A stretch of DNA of 64,000 bases from Microvirga massiliensis (lineage in GTDB: Bacteria > Pseudomonadota > Alphaproteobacteria > Rhizobiales > Beijerinckiaceae): NCBI RefSeq assembly GCF_001006805.1, contig NZ_LN811353.1, forward strand, positions 111,509-175,508, in the 5' to 3' direction. Shown here one piece after another: positions 47,527 through 57,343 of this stretch (position 1 is its first letter; every line of letters starts with the position of its first letter). The notes beneath the pieces were generated by a model. It did no database searches. It was given only the letters and a program-made list of their open reading frames with translations, and was not told where the DNA came from. A program made the position numbers and the translations under genes.

Positions 47527-48285
47527 GTGGTCGACGAGCCTATGCCGGCCCCGGATTTCGACGGGATCCCGCTCGCCAAGGACCTCCTGCGGCGCATCCG
47601 CTCAGGAGCGCTCGCCACTCTGGATCGGGAAGGTGACTTTCCCTTCGCCTCCCTGGTCACGGTCGCGACCGACCCGGCCGGGTCTCCGCTGCTCCTGATG
47701 TCCCGGTTGTCCGAGCATACCCGCAATCTCGAGGCGGACCCGCGGGCATCCATCCTCCTCGCCGAGAGTGGGAAGGGGGATCCCCTTGCCCATCCGCGCC
47801 TGACGGTGATCGGCGAGGTTTCCCGCTGCACTGACCCGAAGGTGCGCGAGCGCTTCCTGGCGCGCCATCCCAAGGCCCAACTCTATGCGGATTTCGCCGA
47901 CTTCTCCTTTTTCCGGATGGCGGCATCGCGTTTCCACCTGAATGGTGGGTTCGCGCGGGCGATGAGCGGAGAGGCGTCCGCGATCATGACCTCGCTCGAC
48001 GGATCGGAAGCGCTGCTCGGTGCGGAAGCCGATGCCCTCGGCCACCTGAATGAGGACCACGCCGATGCCTTGAGCCTCTACGCGACCCGGCTCGCCGGTG
48101 CGCCCGCCGGAAACTGGCGGGCCACCGGGCTCGATCCGGAGGGGCTCGACCTCATGAGCGGTGACCGTACCGCCCGAGTGGTGTTTCCCGAGCGGGTCAC
48201 GACCGCGGGCCTTCTGAGACAGACCCTCAAATCCATGGCCGAGAGGGCACGGGCTGCGACTGGATCGGGGGGAGGTGAGGGATGA
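47527..48285 (+). CDS. HugZ-family (pyridoxamine-phosphate-oxidase-fold) protein
   Basis: A 252-residue protein with a split-barrel flavin/heme-binding domain (residues ~10-160: GALATLDREGDFPFASLVTVATD read in parts; SRLSEHTRNLEADPRASILL) and a DUF2470 tail (GHLNEDHADALSLYATRLAG). This is the layout of HugZ/HutZ heme-utilisation proteins, some of which degrade heme. The GTG at 47527 follows a gggaga site; ATG 47542 is an alternative. It is read away from chvI and toward pckA. Heme binding is not certain from sequence. Confidence 0.85.
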   Translation: MVDEPMPAPDFDGIPLAKDLLRRIRSGALATLDREGDFPFASLVTVATDPAGSPLLLMSRLSEHTRNLEADPRASILLAESGKGDPLAHPRLTVIGEVSRCTDPKVRERFLARHPKAQLYADFADFSFFRMAASRFHLNGGFARAMSGEASAIMTSLDGSEALLGAEADALGHLNEDHADALSLYATRLAGAPAGNWRATGLDPEGLDLMSGDRTARVVFPERVTTAGLLRQTLKSMAERARAATGSGGGEG

Positions 48286-48575
48286 GGACGTGCGGACCCT
48301 CTGCAAGGGGCCGAAGGGTCCGATCGTGGAGGCATCTGCATTGTCCAAACGGATGAGACGGGCGGATGCGCCCGGAGACTTCGCTCGAATCCGGGAACTC
48401 GGCGGACTTCGGACGAGTTGACGGCAACGCTTCCGGGCCTATTGATGGCCTGGCTGATCCTTCCGAGGTCGGAAGGGTCCGGGGGCTCGGTCACGGCGCC
48501 ATCGGCGCGAACAGGCCCAAGCGCAACCGGCTCCGAGGCGAGCCGGAGGCGTCAGGCGGATCAGGAGGAACTTTC
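48286..48575. other. pckA upstream region
   Basis: 290 bases between the hugZ-like gene and pckA. The pckA frame is open back to 48366, but the upstream residues are low-complexity and unlike PEPCK. A strong Shine-Dalgarno, aggaggaa (48563-48570), decides the GTG start. No clear ChvI site could be picked out by eye. Confidence 0.5.
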
Positions 48576-50186
48576 GTGGAGAATATCGGCGTATTCAACG
48601 GTGCCAGGGGCGCCGAGGCTTTCGGTCTCCGACACCTGAAGCGGGTGTTCTGGAACCTGGAGGCGCCGGCTCTCTACGAGGAAGCCATCCGCCGCCACGA
48701 GGCGCGGCTCGCTCTAGGGGGCGCACTCCTCGCGGAGACCGGCGTCCACACCGGCCGCTCCCCGAAAGACAAGTTCGTCGTGCGTGATTCCAGCAACGAG
48801 AACGCGATCTGGTGGGACAACAACGCTGCGATCACGCCCGAGAAGTTCGACATTCTCCTGGAGGACTTCCTCGCCCACGCCGAGAAGAAGGAGCTCTTCG
48901 CCCAGGATCTCTATGGCGGCGCCGATCCCTCCTTCCGCGTGCGTGCTCGCGTGTTCACGGAATACGCCTGGCATTCGCTGTTCATCCGCAATCTTCTGAT
49001 CCGTCCCGAGCGCGACGATCTCCACGACTACGTCCCGGATCTCACGATCCTCGATTTTCCGAGCTTCAAGGCGGATTCCGCTCGGCATGGATGCCAGTCC
49101 GAGACGATCATCGCCTGCGACTTCAACCGCCGGATCGTGCTCATCGGCAGTTCGTCCTATGCGGGCGAGATGAAGAAGTCGGTCTTCAGCTATCTTAATT
49201 ACATCCTCCCGCCGCGGGGCGTCCTGCCTATGCACTGCTCGGCCAATGTGGGCCCGAGCGGCGATGTAGCCGTGTTCTTCGGCCTGTCGGGAACGGGAAA
49301 GACGACCCTCTCGGCCGACCCGAACCGTACCCTTCTCGGCGATGACGAGCATGGCTGGGGGCCGAATGGCGTCTTCAACTTCGAGGGTGGGTGCTACGCG
49401 AAGACGATCCGCCTGTCCCGCGAGGCCGAGCCTGAAATCTACGCCACGACCGAGCGGTTCGGGACCGTTCTCGAAAACGTCGTGATCGACCCGATCACGC
49501 GGGTGCCGGATTTCGATGACGCCTCGCTGACCGAGAACACGCGCTGCGCCTATCCGCTCGACTTCATTCCCAATGCGAGCCTGACGGGCCGCGCCGGCAT
49601 TCCGAAGAACATCGTGATGCTGACCTGCGACGCCTTCGGGGTGCTGCCTCCGATCGCGAAGCTCACGCCCGCCGAGGCGATGTATCACTTCCTGTCGGGC
49701 TATACCGCGAAAGTAGCCGGCACCGAGAAGGGCGTAAAGGATCCGGAGGCGACCTTCTCGACCTGCTTCGGCGCCCCGTTCATGCCGCGGCATCCTTCGG
49801 TCTACGGCAACATGCTGCGCGATCTCGTCGGGAAGCACAGCGCCGATTGCTGGCTCGTGAATACGGGCTGGACGGGTGGAAAATACGGCGTCGGGCGGCG
49901 CATGCCGATTCGGGTGACGCGCCGGCTCCTGAGCGCCGCTCTGGATGGTTCACTGGCGCGTGTGGATTTCCGCCGCGACCCGTATTTCGGATTTGCCGTG
50001 CCGACCTCCGTACCCGGGATCGAGCCGCATATTCTCAATCCCGCGAAGACTTGGCAGGACAAAGCTGCTTTCGCAGAGACCGCGAAGCGCCTCGTCGAGA
50101 TGTTCGCGGAGAATTTCAAGCGCTTCGAGAGCCATGTCGACGCGGACGTGAAGGCGGCCGCTCCACAGATGTCGATTGCGGCCTGA
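48576..50186 (+). CDS. pckA: Phosphoenolpyruvate carboxykinase (ATP)
   Basis: A 536-residue gluconeogenic enzyme that turns oxaloacetate into PEP. The kinase loop is [16 protein letters not shown], with [22 protein letters not shown] (metal and PEP site, read in parts), [14 protein letters not shown] near the N-terminus and [15 protein letters not shown] near the C-terminus. The GTG start at 48576 sits six bases after aggaggaa and gives the family's usual length. Downstream, the FAD oxidoreductase starts after 37 bp. Confidence 0.96.
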   Translation: MENIGVFNGARGAEAFGLRHLKRVFWNLEAPALYEEAIRRHEARLALGGALLAETGVHTGRSPKDKFVVRDSSNENAIWWDNNAAITPEKFDILLEDFLAHAEKKELFAQDLYGGADPSFRVRARVFTEYAWHSLFIRNLLIRPERDDLHDYVPDLTILDFPSFKADSARHGCQSETIIACDFNRRIVLIGSSSYAGEMKKSVFSYLNYILPPRGVLPMHCSANVGPSGDVAVFFGLSGTGKTTLSADPNRTLLGDDEHGWGPNGVFNFEGGCYAKTIRLSREAEPEIYATTERFGTVLENVVIDPITRVPDFDDASLTENTRCAYPLDFIPNASLTGRAGIPKNIVMLTCDAFGVLPPIAKLTPAEAMYHFLSGYTAKVAGTEKGVKDPEATFSTCFGAPFMPRHPSVYGNMLRDLVGKHSADCWLVNTGWTGGKYGVGRRMPIRVTRRLLSAALDGSLARVDFRRDPYFGFAVPTSVPGIEPHILNPAKTWQDKAAFAETAKRLVEMFAENFKRFESHVDADVKAAAPQMSIAA

Positions 50187-50223
50187 CGGACGCAACCACG
50201 AGACCGGAGAGCGAACGCCTGCC

Positions 50224-51318
50224 ATGAATGTTCTCGTTGTGGGAGCCGGCGTGGTGGGCCTCGCGGCTGCGCGCGCCCTCGCGATGCGGGGGCACGACGT
50301 CATCGTTGCCGAACGCGAGAGCGGCATCGGCAGCGGCGTATCCTCCCGCAACAGCGAAGTGATCCATGGCGGAATGTACTACCCGTCGGGATCCGTTCGC
50401 GCCCGTCACTGCGTGGCGGGCCGTCGAATGCTCTACGAGTACTGCACCAGTCACGGAGTGCTGCATCGCCGGTGCGGCAAGCTCATCGTGGCGACCAACG
50501 ATCTCGAACGGGCGAAGATCGAGGGCATCTATCAGCAGGGAATCGCGAACGGAGTCGAGGGACTTGTCCTGCTGACGGGTGAGGAGGCGCGGACCCTCGA
50601 ACCTGCCTTGTCGTGCACGGCTGCCGTCCACTCGCCCGAGACCGGCATCATCGACAGCCATGGGCTCATGCTGGCCCTGCAGGGCGACCTCGAAGACCAC
50701 GGCGGTGCTGTTGCATTCCACGCTCCCGTCGAGCGACTCGAAAGAAACGGATCCGCCTGGAAGGCCGTGATCGGCGGTGCCGAACCGGTCGACCTCGAGG
50801 TGGACGCCGTCGTGAATGCGGCAAGCTTCGGAGCGCAGCCGCTCGCGCGCGCGACCGAAGGCTATCCGCAGGATCGCGTGCCGCGCCTCGTCCTCGCCAA
50901 GGGCAATTATTTCGGCTGCCTCGGGAAGCCGGCCTTCTCGCACCTGATCTATCCGGCTCCCGTCGATGGTGGCCTCGGCACGCATGTGACGCTCGATCTC
51001 AATGGCCGGATGCGCTTCGGGCCCGACGTCGAATGGATCGAGAGCGAGAATTACGAAGTGAATCCTGCTCGCGCGCAGAGCTTCATCGCATCGATCCGGC
51101 GATACTGGCCGGGCCTGCCCGATGATTCCCTCGTACCGGATTACGCAGGTATCCGACCGAAACTCACCGGCCCTGGAGAGCCGGCAGCGGATTTCATCAT
51201 CGACGGCCCGGCCGAACACGGTCTGCCGGGACTCGTGCATCTCTTCGGAATCGAGAGCCCGGGCCTGACCTCGTCTCTTTCGATGGCGGAAGACATCGCG
51301 GACCGGCTCGCCGCCTAA
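50224..51318 (+). CDS. FAD-dependent oxidoreductase, LhgO-like
   Basis: A 364-residue DAO-family flavoprotein. The FAD loop is VLVVGAGVVGLAAARALAMRG, then SSRNSEVIHGGMYYPSGS, a phrase shared with L-2-hydroxyglutarate oxidases (LhgO). DGGLGTHVTLDLNGRMRFGPDVEW and LVHLFGIESPGLTSSLSMAE also match. ATG 50224 follows a purine-rich site; the longer open frame overlaps pckA. It may share the pckA transcript. Substrate is likely a 2-hydroxy acid but is not proven. Confidence 0.88.
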   Translation: MNVLVVGAGVVGLAAARALAMRGHDVIVAERESGIGSGVSSRNSEVIHGGMYYPSGSVRARHCVAGRRMLYEYCTSHGVLHRRCGKLIVATNDLERAKIEGIYQQGIANGVEGLVLLTGEEARTLEPALSCTAAVHSPETGIIDSHGLMLALQGDLEDHGGAVAFHAPVERLERNGSAWKAVIGGAEPVDLEVDAVVNAASFGAQPLARATEGYPQDRVPRLVLAKGNYFGCLGKPAFSHLIYPAPVDGGLGTHVTLDLNGRMRFGPDVEWIESENYEVNPARAQSFIASIRRYWPGLPDDSLVPDYAGIRPKLTGPGEPAADFIIDGPAEHGLPGLVHLFGIESPGLTSSLSMAEDIADRLAA

Positions 51319-51349
51319 CGAGTCATCCGCAGCATTTAGCTTTTCTGCT

Positions 51350-51527
51350 GAGCGCCAGAGTTGCGCTGTGCTTGTTGCGTTGGCGCTGCCACCCTCACTC
51401 GGCTGCTACGCAGCCGACCTCTCCCATCGAGGGAGAGGTCAGGAGGGCGGCGGGAGAGGTCGCGCACGCAGTGCGCGGGTGAGGGGGGACACGCTGCGCT
51501 CTTTCATTGAGCGCAAGAGTTGCGCTG
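51350..51527. repeat. Composite hairpin element flanked by 19-bp direct repeats
   Basis: The sequence gagcgcNagagttgcgctg occurs at 51350-51368 and 51509-51527 (18 of 19 identical). Between them lie ggctgc-tac-gcagcc (about 51401-51415), a 10-bp perfect hairpin gacctctccc/gggagaggtc (51416-51440) and gcgcacgcagtgcgc. It lies in the gap between two convergent genes. The layout suggests a mobile extragenic element, possibly also acting as a transcript end. Confidence 0.65.
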
Positions 51528-51564
51528 CACTTCCAGATGTCGCGCTGTCATCCTCACCTGCACC

Positions 51565-52977
51565 TCACCGGAAGAACAGCAATGTCGCCAGCAAGAAGCA
51601 CGGAATGAGCACGATCCCGGACCACAGCATATAGCCGAAGAAGCTCGGCATGTTCACCCCGCCCTGCCGTGCGATTGCGTAGACCATGAAGTTCGGAGCG
51701 TTACCGATATAGGTGTTTGCGCCCATGAACACGGCGCCTGCCGATATGGCTGTCAGGGTGAGCGCGCCTTGCGTCATCAGCGTCGCGGGATCGCCGCCAG
51801 CAAGCTCGAAGAACACCAGGTACGTCGGGGCATTATCGAGGAACGAGGAGAGGCCGCCGGTCAGCCAGAAATAGGCAGTGTTGTTGGCGCTGCCGTCAGG
51901 GTTCGTGACGAGGGCCACGAGCGGCGCGAAGACACCCTCGGATCCGGCACGGAGCATCGCGAGAACAGGGATGATCGTGATGAAGATTCCGGCGAACAGT
52001 TTCGCGACCTCCTCGATCGGCCCCCAGCTGAAGCCGTTCTCGTGCCGGTCGGATTTCGGCGTCAGGGCCAGCGAGGCGAAGGTGACCCCGACCATGATGA
52101 GATCGCGCAGCAAGTTCGCCACCGCGACTTCCGTCCCCATCACCGTGAACTGACCGAAATCGAAAGTAGCGCTCATCAGGATCGCCGCGATGATCACGGC
52201 GATCAGCCCGAAATTGATGCCGCCGCGCACCCGCACGGGCTGATCCGGCGTCGGGTCGGGACGCACCCGGCCTTCCTTGCGATACAGATAGGTGTCGAGC
52301 AGGAAGAAGATCGCCAGGACGATGCCGCCGACGAAGAGCGTCTCCGGCAGGAGATGCGTGGTCGTCCAGAAGAAGTCGACGCCGCGCAGGAAGCCCAGGA
52401 ACAGAGGTGGGTCGCCGAGCGGTGTGAGCGAGCCTCCGATGTTCGACACCAGGAAAATGAAGAACACGACGACATGCATGTTGTGGCGCCGGTCGTCGTT
52501 CGCCCGGAGGATCGGGCGGATCATCACCATGGAGGCGCCGGTCGTCCCGATGAAGCTCGCGAGCACGGCCCCGATCAGGAGCAGCAGGGAATTGACCCCC
52601 GGTGCTCCGTGAATGTTGCCGCGGACGACGATTCCGCCTGCGACCGTGAAGAGCGCCAGCAACAGGAGGATGAAGGGGATGTATTCGAGGAGCGCCGTAT
52701 GGACGAGCGCCTGGATTGCCCCGAGCGGGCCGAAGCCGATCGCCAAGGGCACCATGACGAGCGCGGCCCACAGCGCGGCGATCTTGCCCTGATGGTGCTC
52801 CCAGACATGCCCGGCCAGGAGCGGGAACAGAGCGATGGACAGGAGGATGCCCGCGAAGGGTATGACCCAGAGCAGACCGAGAACCCGGCCATCGAGTTCC
52901 GCGGCGGCCGCCGCTTGCGGCAACGCGGCCAGAAGTGCGGCCAGAACAAGAACACGGGCAGGCGCACGACAGGCCAT
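51565..52977 (-). CDS. NhaD-like sodium:proton antiporter (ion transporter superfamily)
   Basis: A 470-residue polytopic membrane protein with a cleavable-looking N-terminus (LVLAALLAALPQAAAA) and about twelve hydrophobic segments. FIGTTGASMVMIRPILRAN, FIFLVSNIGGSLTPLGDPPLFLGFLRG (read in parts) and FLDNAPTYLVFFELAGGDP are the two re-entrant-type signatures of the ArsB/NhaD superfamily. ATG 52977 has gagggg upstream; ATG 52992 is in the same frame. Ion choice (Na+ or citrate) cannot be read from sequence. Converges on the FAD oxidoreductase. Confidence 0.87.
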   Translation of the reverse strand: MACRAPARVLVLAALLAALPQAAAAAELDGRVLGLLWVIPFAGILLSIALFPLLAGHVWEHHQGKIAALWAALVMVPLAIGFGPLGAIQALVHTALLEYIPFILLLLALFTVAGGIVVRGNIHGAPGVNSLLLLIGAVLASFIGTTGASMVMIRPILRANDDRRHNMHVVVFFIFLVSNIGGSLTPLGDPPLFLGFLRGVDFFWTTTHLLPETLFVGGIVLAIFFLLDTYLYRKEGRVRPDPTPDQPVRVRGGINFGLIAVIIAAILMSATFDFGQFTVMGTEVAVANLLRDLIMVGVTFASLALTPKSDRHENGFSWGPIEEVAKLFAGIFITIIPVLAMLRAGSEGVFAPLVALVTNPDGSANNTAYFWLTGGLSSFLDNAPTYLVFFELAGGDPATLMTQGALTLTAISAGAVFMGANTYIGNAPNFMVYAIARQGGVNMPSFFGYMLWSGIVLIPCFLLATLLFFR

Positions 52978-53196
52978 CAGCTTACCCCTCACGGCAGCGC
53001 CGGTCGGGGCCGGCGGTCATCTCGTTCCGGTCTGACTAGTGAAAACGGCTTTCCCAGGCAACGCTTCGATCATGGAACGCGCTGCTTTTCGGGCAGGCCT
53101 TAAACGATCCGTTAACTATGTGTTCACCGTCACAGAAGGATGCTGTCGGGCCGCCTATCCTGATCGCCACCCAACCCGTTCGACTACCCGAGCGCC

Positions 53197-53988
53197 ATGT
53201 GCCGCTTCCTCGCCTATCGGGGTGACCCGATCTTCCTGTCGGATCTCGTCTGTGCCCCGCGGCACTCGCTCGTCCATCAATCTCTGCACGCGGAGCAGGC
53301 CAAGACGGGGACGAATGGCGACGGCTTCGGAATCGGTTGGTACGGCGAGCGCAGCGAGCCCGGGATCTATCGCGAGGTTCGCCCCGCCTGGTCCGACGAG
53401 AACCTGCGCTCCCTCTGTGCCCAGGTGCGCTCGCGCCTGTTCTTCGCCCATGTCCGGGCTTCGACCGGCACGTCGACCACGCGGGCGAACTGCCATCCGT
53501 TCACGGACGGGCGGCACCTCTTCATGCATAACGGCCAGATCGGCGGCTATGGGCGCATCAAGCGGCGCATCGAGGGACTGATCCCGGACGAACTCTACGA
53601 GATGCGCCTCGGCACGACGGATTCGGAAGCGATCTTCCTGGCCGCGCTCGCGCTTGGACTCCCCGACGATCCCGTCAAGGCGATGGCCCGTGTCCTGCGG
53701 CAAACCCGGAGCCTCATGTCGGATGCTGGGATCGACGAGCCGCTGCGCTTCACGGCTGCCGTGACAGATGGCGAAAGCCTCTGGGCCTTCCGCTGGGCCT
53801 GCGACGGGTCTCCGCCGACCCTGTATTTCTGCGAGGCGGAAGGATCTCTCGTCGTCGTCTCGGAGCCGATCGATGACCGCGCCGCCGGGTGGCGGGAGGT
53901 CCCGAAAGGCTGCACGCTCGTAGCGCGGTCTGGTCAGGCTGCTCGGGTGGAGTGCCTGAACGAGGCGATGGCGCGCCTCGCTGCGTGA
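53197..53988 (+). CDS. Class II glutamine amidotransferase (YafJ-like)
   Basis: A 263-residue N-terminal-nucleophile amidotransferase. It starts MCRFLAYRGDPIFL, so Cys2 is the nucleophile. NGDGFGIGWYGERSEPGIYR, FFAHVRASTGTSTTRANCHPF and FMHNGQIGGYGRIKRRI carry the glutamine-site residues. No synthetase domain is attached, so the acceptor is unknown; EgtC-type roles in other bacteria need neighbours not present here. It converges on polA with a 22-bp gap. Confidence 0.88.
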   Translation: MCRFLAYRGDPIFLSDLVCAPRHSLVHQSLHAEQAKTGTNGDGFGIGWYGERSEPGIYREVRPAWSDENLRSLCAQVRSRLFFAHVRASTGTSTTRANCHPFTDGRHLFMHNGQIGGYGRIKRRIEGLIPDELYEMRLGTTDSEAIFLAALALGLPDDPVKAMARVLRQTRSLMSDAGIDEPLRFTAAVTDGESLWAFRWACDGSPPTLYFCEAEGSLVVVSEPIDDRAAGWREVPKGCTLVARSGQAARVECLNEAMARLAA

Positions 53989-54010
53989 AGCCTGGATCCG
54001 ACCGGCAGGC

Positions 54011-57000
54011 TCAGTGGGCCTCGTCCCAGTTCTGCGCTGCGCGTGCCTCCACGGCGAGCGGGACCTTGAGCTGAACTGCGGGGAACGGCGCCTCTTCCAT
54101 CACACTCGTGACGACCGGCAGAGTGGCCTCGACCTCCTCGTCGGGAACCTCGAAGACCAACTCGTCATGGACCTGCAGGAGCATGCGCGCGGAGAGGCGC
54201 GCCTCCCTGATCGAGTCCTCCATGCGTACCATCGCCCGCCGGATGATGTCCGCAGCGCTGCCCTGGATTGGTGCATTGATCGCCTGCCGCTCGACGGCCG
54301 CGCGCTCCGATGGGTTCGAGGACTTGATTTGTGGGTAGTGGCAGACCCGTCCGAACAGGGTCGTGACATAGCCCCGTTCGCGGCAGGTGCGCTTCGTCTC
54401 CTCGATATAGGCCCGGATTCCCGGAAAGCGCTCGAAATACTGCTTGATGAAGCTCGCCGCCTCGGCGTTCGGAATCCCGAGGCGCTGCGCCAGGCCGAAG
54501 GCGGAGATGCCGTAGATGATCCCGAAATTGATCGTCTTCGCTTGACGCCGCAGGTCCGGCGTCATCGCCGTGAGGGGAACGCCGAACATGGCGGAGGCGG
54601 TCGCCGCGTGAATGTCGATGCCCTGCTCGAAGGCATCCCGGAGCTGCGGGATGTCGGCGATATGGGCCAGTATTCGCAACTCGATCTGGCTGTAGTCGGC
54701 CGAGATGATCTTCGAGCCTTCCGGCGCCACGAAGGCGGTCCGGATCTTGCGCCCGACTTCGGTGCGGATCGGGATGTTCTGGAGGTTCGGCTCCGACGAG
54801 GACAGGCGCCCGGTCGTCGTAGCCGCCAGGGAGAAGCAGGTATGGACCCGCTTCGTCTCCGGGTTCATGTGTTCCTGCAGCGTGTCCGTGTAGGTTGATT
54901 TCAGCTTCGCGAGTTGGCGCCAGTCGAGGATCTTGCGGGGCAGCTCGTGCCCGGCCTCGGCGAGTTCCTCGAGCAGGGTCGCGGGGGTTGCCCACTGGCC
55001 GGAGGGCGTCTTCTTGGCTCCGGGGAGGCCCATTTTCCCGAAGAGGATATCGCCGATCTGCTTCGGCGAGCCGAGAGCGAACGGTTCGCCGGCCATCTCG
55101 TGAATCTCGGCTTCCAGGCGGGCGAGGCTCTGCGCGAAATCACCGGACAGCCGGCTCAGAATTTGCCGGTCGACCATGATGCCGCGCATTTCCATCCGGG
55201 CCACGACGTCGACCATCGGACGTTCGAGAGTCTCGTAGACGGTCTTTCGCCGTTCGGCGACGAGTCGCGGCTCCAGGACCTGCCAGAGCCGCAGGGTCAC
55301 GTCGGCATCTTCCGCCGCATAGGCCGTCGCCCGGTCGAGAGGCACCCGGTCGAAGGTCACGCGGTTGCGGCCCGTCCCCGCCACATCCGTGAAGGTGATC
55401 GGTGCGTGGCCGAGATGCCGTCGTGACAGCTCGTCCATCCCGTGAGAGCCCTTCCCGGCATCGAGGACGTAGGACATCAGCATGGTGTCGTCGTAGGAGC
55501 GGATCTCGACTCCGTGCCGCTTCAGGACGACCCAGTCGTATTTCAGGTTCTGTCCGATCTTGAGAACGGACGGGTCCTCGAGCAGCGGACGCACCGCCGC
55601 GAGCGCCGTCTCGACTGAGAGCTGGCCGGGCAGGAGTCCGGTGCCGAACAGATCGGACTCGCCCCGATGGGCGAGGGGCACATAGCAGGCCCGGCCCGGC
55701 GAAAGGGCGAGCGAGAACCCGACCAGTTCCGCCCGGTTGGCGTCGAGGGAATCGGTTTCGGTGTCGACCGCAACGTAGCCCTGCTCCCGCGCTTCGGCGA
55801 CCCAGGCTTCGAGGCGGGCGACATCCAGGATCGTCTCGTAGGCGGCATGGTCGAAGGCCAGCGAGGAGGCCTCCGTGGCGCGCTTCGTGGCAAGCTCCAC
55901 CGGGGTTCCGAGCCCGTCCTCCTGCCCATCGGGTCGGGCTCTTGCCTCCGGCCGTGCATCATCCGATGCCGAGGCCGCTCCATCGGCCGGCATCTTCTCG
56001 GCCGCAATCGAGTCCCGCATCCACATGATCGCGTCGCCGCCCGGGAGGAGGCGCGGATCCGGCTGAATCGCAGCCGGGTCGACGTCATAAATCTCGGCCA
56101 CACGCCGTGTCAGCGTGTTGAACTCCATGGCCTTCAGGAAGGCCACGAGCGTGCGTGGGTCAGGCTCCGGGAGACGCAGGTCGTCGAGGGACACGGGGAG
56201 CGGCGCCTCGCAATCGAGCGTGACGAGCTTTCGCGAGAGCCGCGCCATCTCGGCATGCTCGATCAGCGTCTCGCGCCGTTTCGGCTGCTTGATCTCGGCT
56301 GCGCGGCTCAGAAGCGTTTCGAGGTCGCCGTATTCCTTGATGAGCTGTGCGGCGGTCTTGAGCCCGATCCCGGGCACGCCCGGCACGTTGTCCGAGGTGT
56401 CTCCCATCAGGGCGAGCACGTCACCGATCTGCTCTGGAGGAATACCCTCCCAGCGCTCCGTGACGGCCGCCTCGTCGAGGTTGCGCTCGGGCCGGTAGCC
56501 AGGCTTGCCCTTGGTGCCGGATTCGAAATCGTAGAAGCGCACTAGCGGACCGACGAGCTGCATCAGGTCCTTGTCCGACGAGATGATGAGGACGTCCGCG
56601 CCCCGTGCTTTTGCTTCCTGTGTGTAGGTCGCGATCAGATCGTCGGCCTCGTAGCGCTCCTGCTCGATGGGCTCGAGGCCAAAAGCCCGCACGGCCTCAC
56701 GCATCAGCGGCATCTGCACCTTGAGGTCGTCGGGCGCGTCGGGCCGATGCCCCTTGTATTCGGCATAGAGTTCCCTGCGGTGCGTATCCTCGGACTTGTC
56801 GAGCACGATCGCGAGATGCGTGGGCTTGAGTCCGGCCGCTCCGTCGCGCACGAATTGCAGGAGCTTGCTGCAGAACAGCCGCACGGCACCGGTCGGCATC
56901 CGGTCGGAGCTGCGCGTGTTGTATTTCTGGTCCTGGTTCATCGCCTGGAAGTAGGCCCGGAAGATGAACGACGATCCGTCGACGAGAAATACGTGGTCTC

Positions 57001-57031
57001 CGGGACCTGCAGGACGGGGCGAGGCTGGCAT
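54011..57031 (-). CDS. polA: DNA polymerase I
   Basis: A 1006-residue repair and lagging-strand polymerase. The 5'-3' exonuclease domain opens DHVFLVDGSSFIFRAYF; the proofreading 3'-5' domain keeps its acidic residues (VAVDTETDSLDANRAE); the polymerase domain has SADYSQIELRILAHI, RRQAKTINFGIIYGIS and LLQVHDELVFEVP. ATG 57031 is preferred by family length; the frame is open to 57103. A Pro/Asp/Ala-rich linker of about 60 residues before the proofreading domain is longer than in E. coli. Confidence 0.95.
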   Translation of the reverse strand: MPASPRPAGPGDHVFLVDGSSFIFRAYFQAMNQDQKYNTRSSDRMPTGAVRLFCSKLLQFVRDGAAGLKPTHLAIVLDKSEDTHRRELYAEYKGHRPDAPDDLKVQMPLMREAVRAFGLEPIEQERYEADDLIATYTQEAKARGADVLIISSDKDLMQLVGPLVRFYDFESGTKGKPGYRPERNLDEAAVTERWEGIPPEQIGDVLALMGDTSDNVPGVPGIGLKTAAQLIKEYGDLETLLSRAAEIKQPKRRETLIEHAEMARLSRKLVTLDCEAPLPVSLDDLRLPEPDPRTLVAFLKAMEFNTLTRRVAEIYDVDPAAIQPDPRLLPGGDAIMWMRDSIAAEKMPADGAASASDDARPEARARPDGQEDGLGTPVELATKRATEASSLAFDHAAYETILDVARLEAWVAEAREQGYVAVDTETDSLDANRAELVGFSLALSPGRACYVPLAHRGESDLFGTGLLPGQLSVETALAAVRPLLEDPSVLKIGQNLKYDWVVLKRHGVEIRSYDDTMLMSYVLDAGKGSHGMDELSRRHLGHAPITFTDVAGTGRNRVTFDRVPLDRATAYAAEDADVTLRLWQVLEPRLVAERRKTVYETLERPMVDVVARMEMRGIMVDRQILSRLSGDFAQSLARLEAEIHEMAGEPFALGSPKQIGDILFGKMGLPGAKKTPSGQWATPATLLEELAEAGHELPRKILDWRQLAKLKSTYTDTLQEHMNPETKRVHTCFSLAATTTGRLSSSEPNLQNIPIRTEVGRKIRTAFVAPEGSKIISADYSQIELRILAHIADIPQLRDAFEQGIDIHAATASAMFGVPLTAMTPDLRRQAKTINFGIIYGISAFGLAQRLGIPNAEAASFIKQYFERFPGIRAYIEETKRTCRERGYVTTLFGRVCHYPQIKSSNPSERAAVERQAINAPIQGSAADIIRRAMVRMEDSIREARLSARMLLQVHDELVFEVPDEEVEATLPVVTSVMEEAPFPAVQLKVPLAVEARAAQNWDEAH

Positions 57032-57343
57032 GGGCTGGGTATCGGGCTCGTCATCGGAGAGAGCGAGAGATAGAGGCCTTTGCGCGGAAAGGCTATGGCG
57101 CATCCGGGTCGAAGGGTGGACGGTGCGGCCTCCCTTGCGCTGGACCCGCTCGGTTATGCTCGCACGACCGGGTAACCGTGCTGCCGGTGCGAGGGAGAAG
57201 ATGCTGGCCGGATCGGTGCGGATCGGCGATGCTTGCCAAGGAGATTCTCGGGATCGTCATCCCGTGCAGGAGTTCGCCCGAAGCGTCCAGGATCACGGAT
57301 AGGCCCGATCTCGCCGAACGCCACGTCAACAACGGAGCAGCCT
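57032..57343. other. Divergent upstream region of polA and SDR gene
   Basis: 312 bases between divergent genes. It should contain both promoters. No operator, RNA element or repeat was recognised; open frames running in from both genes show no conserved residues here. Confidence 0.45.

Noticed and set aside
53100..53115. TTAA-acgatccg-TTAA before the amidotransferase gene as a CtrA box
   Set aside because: The spacer is eight bases; CtrA sites need seven.
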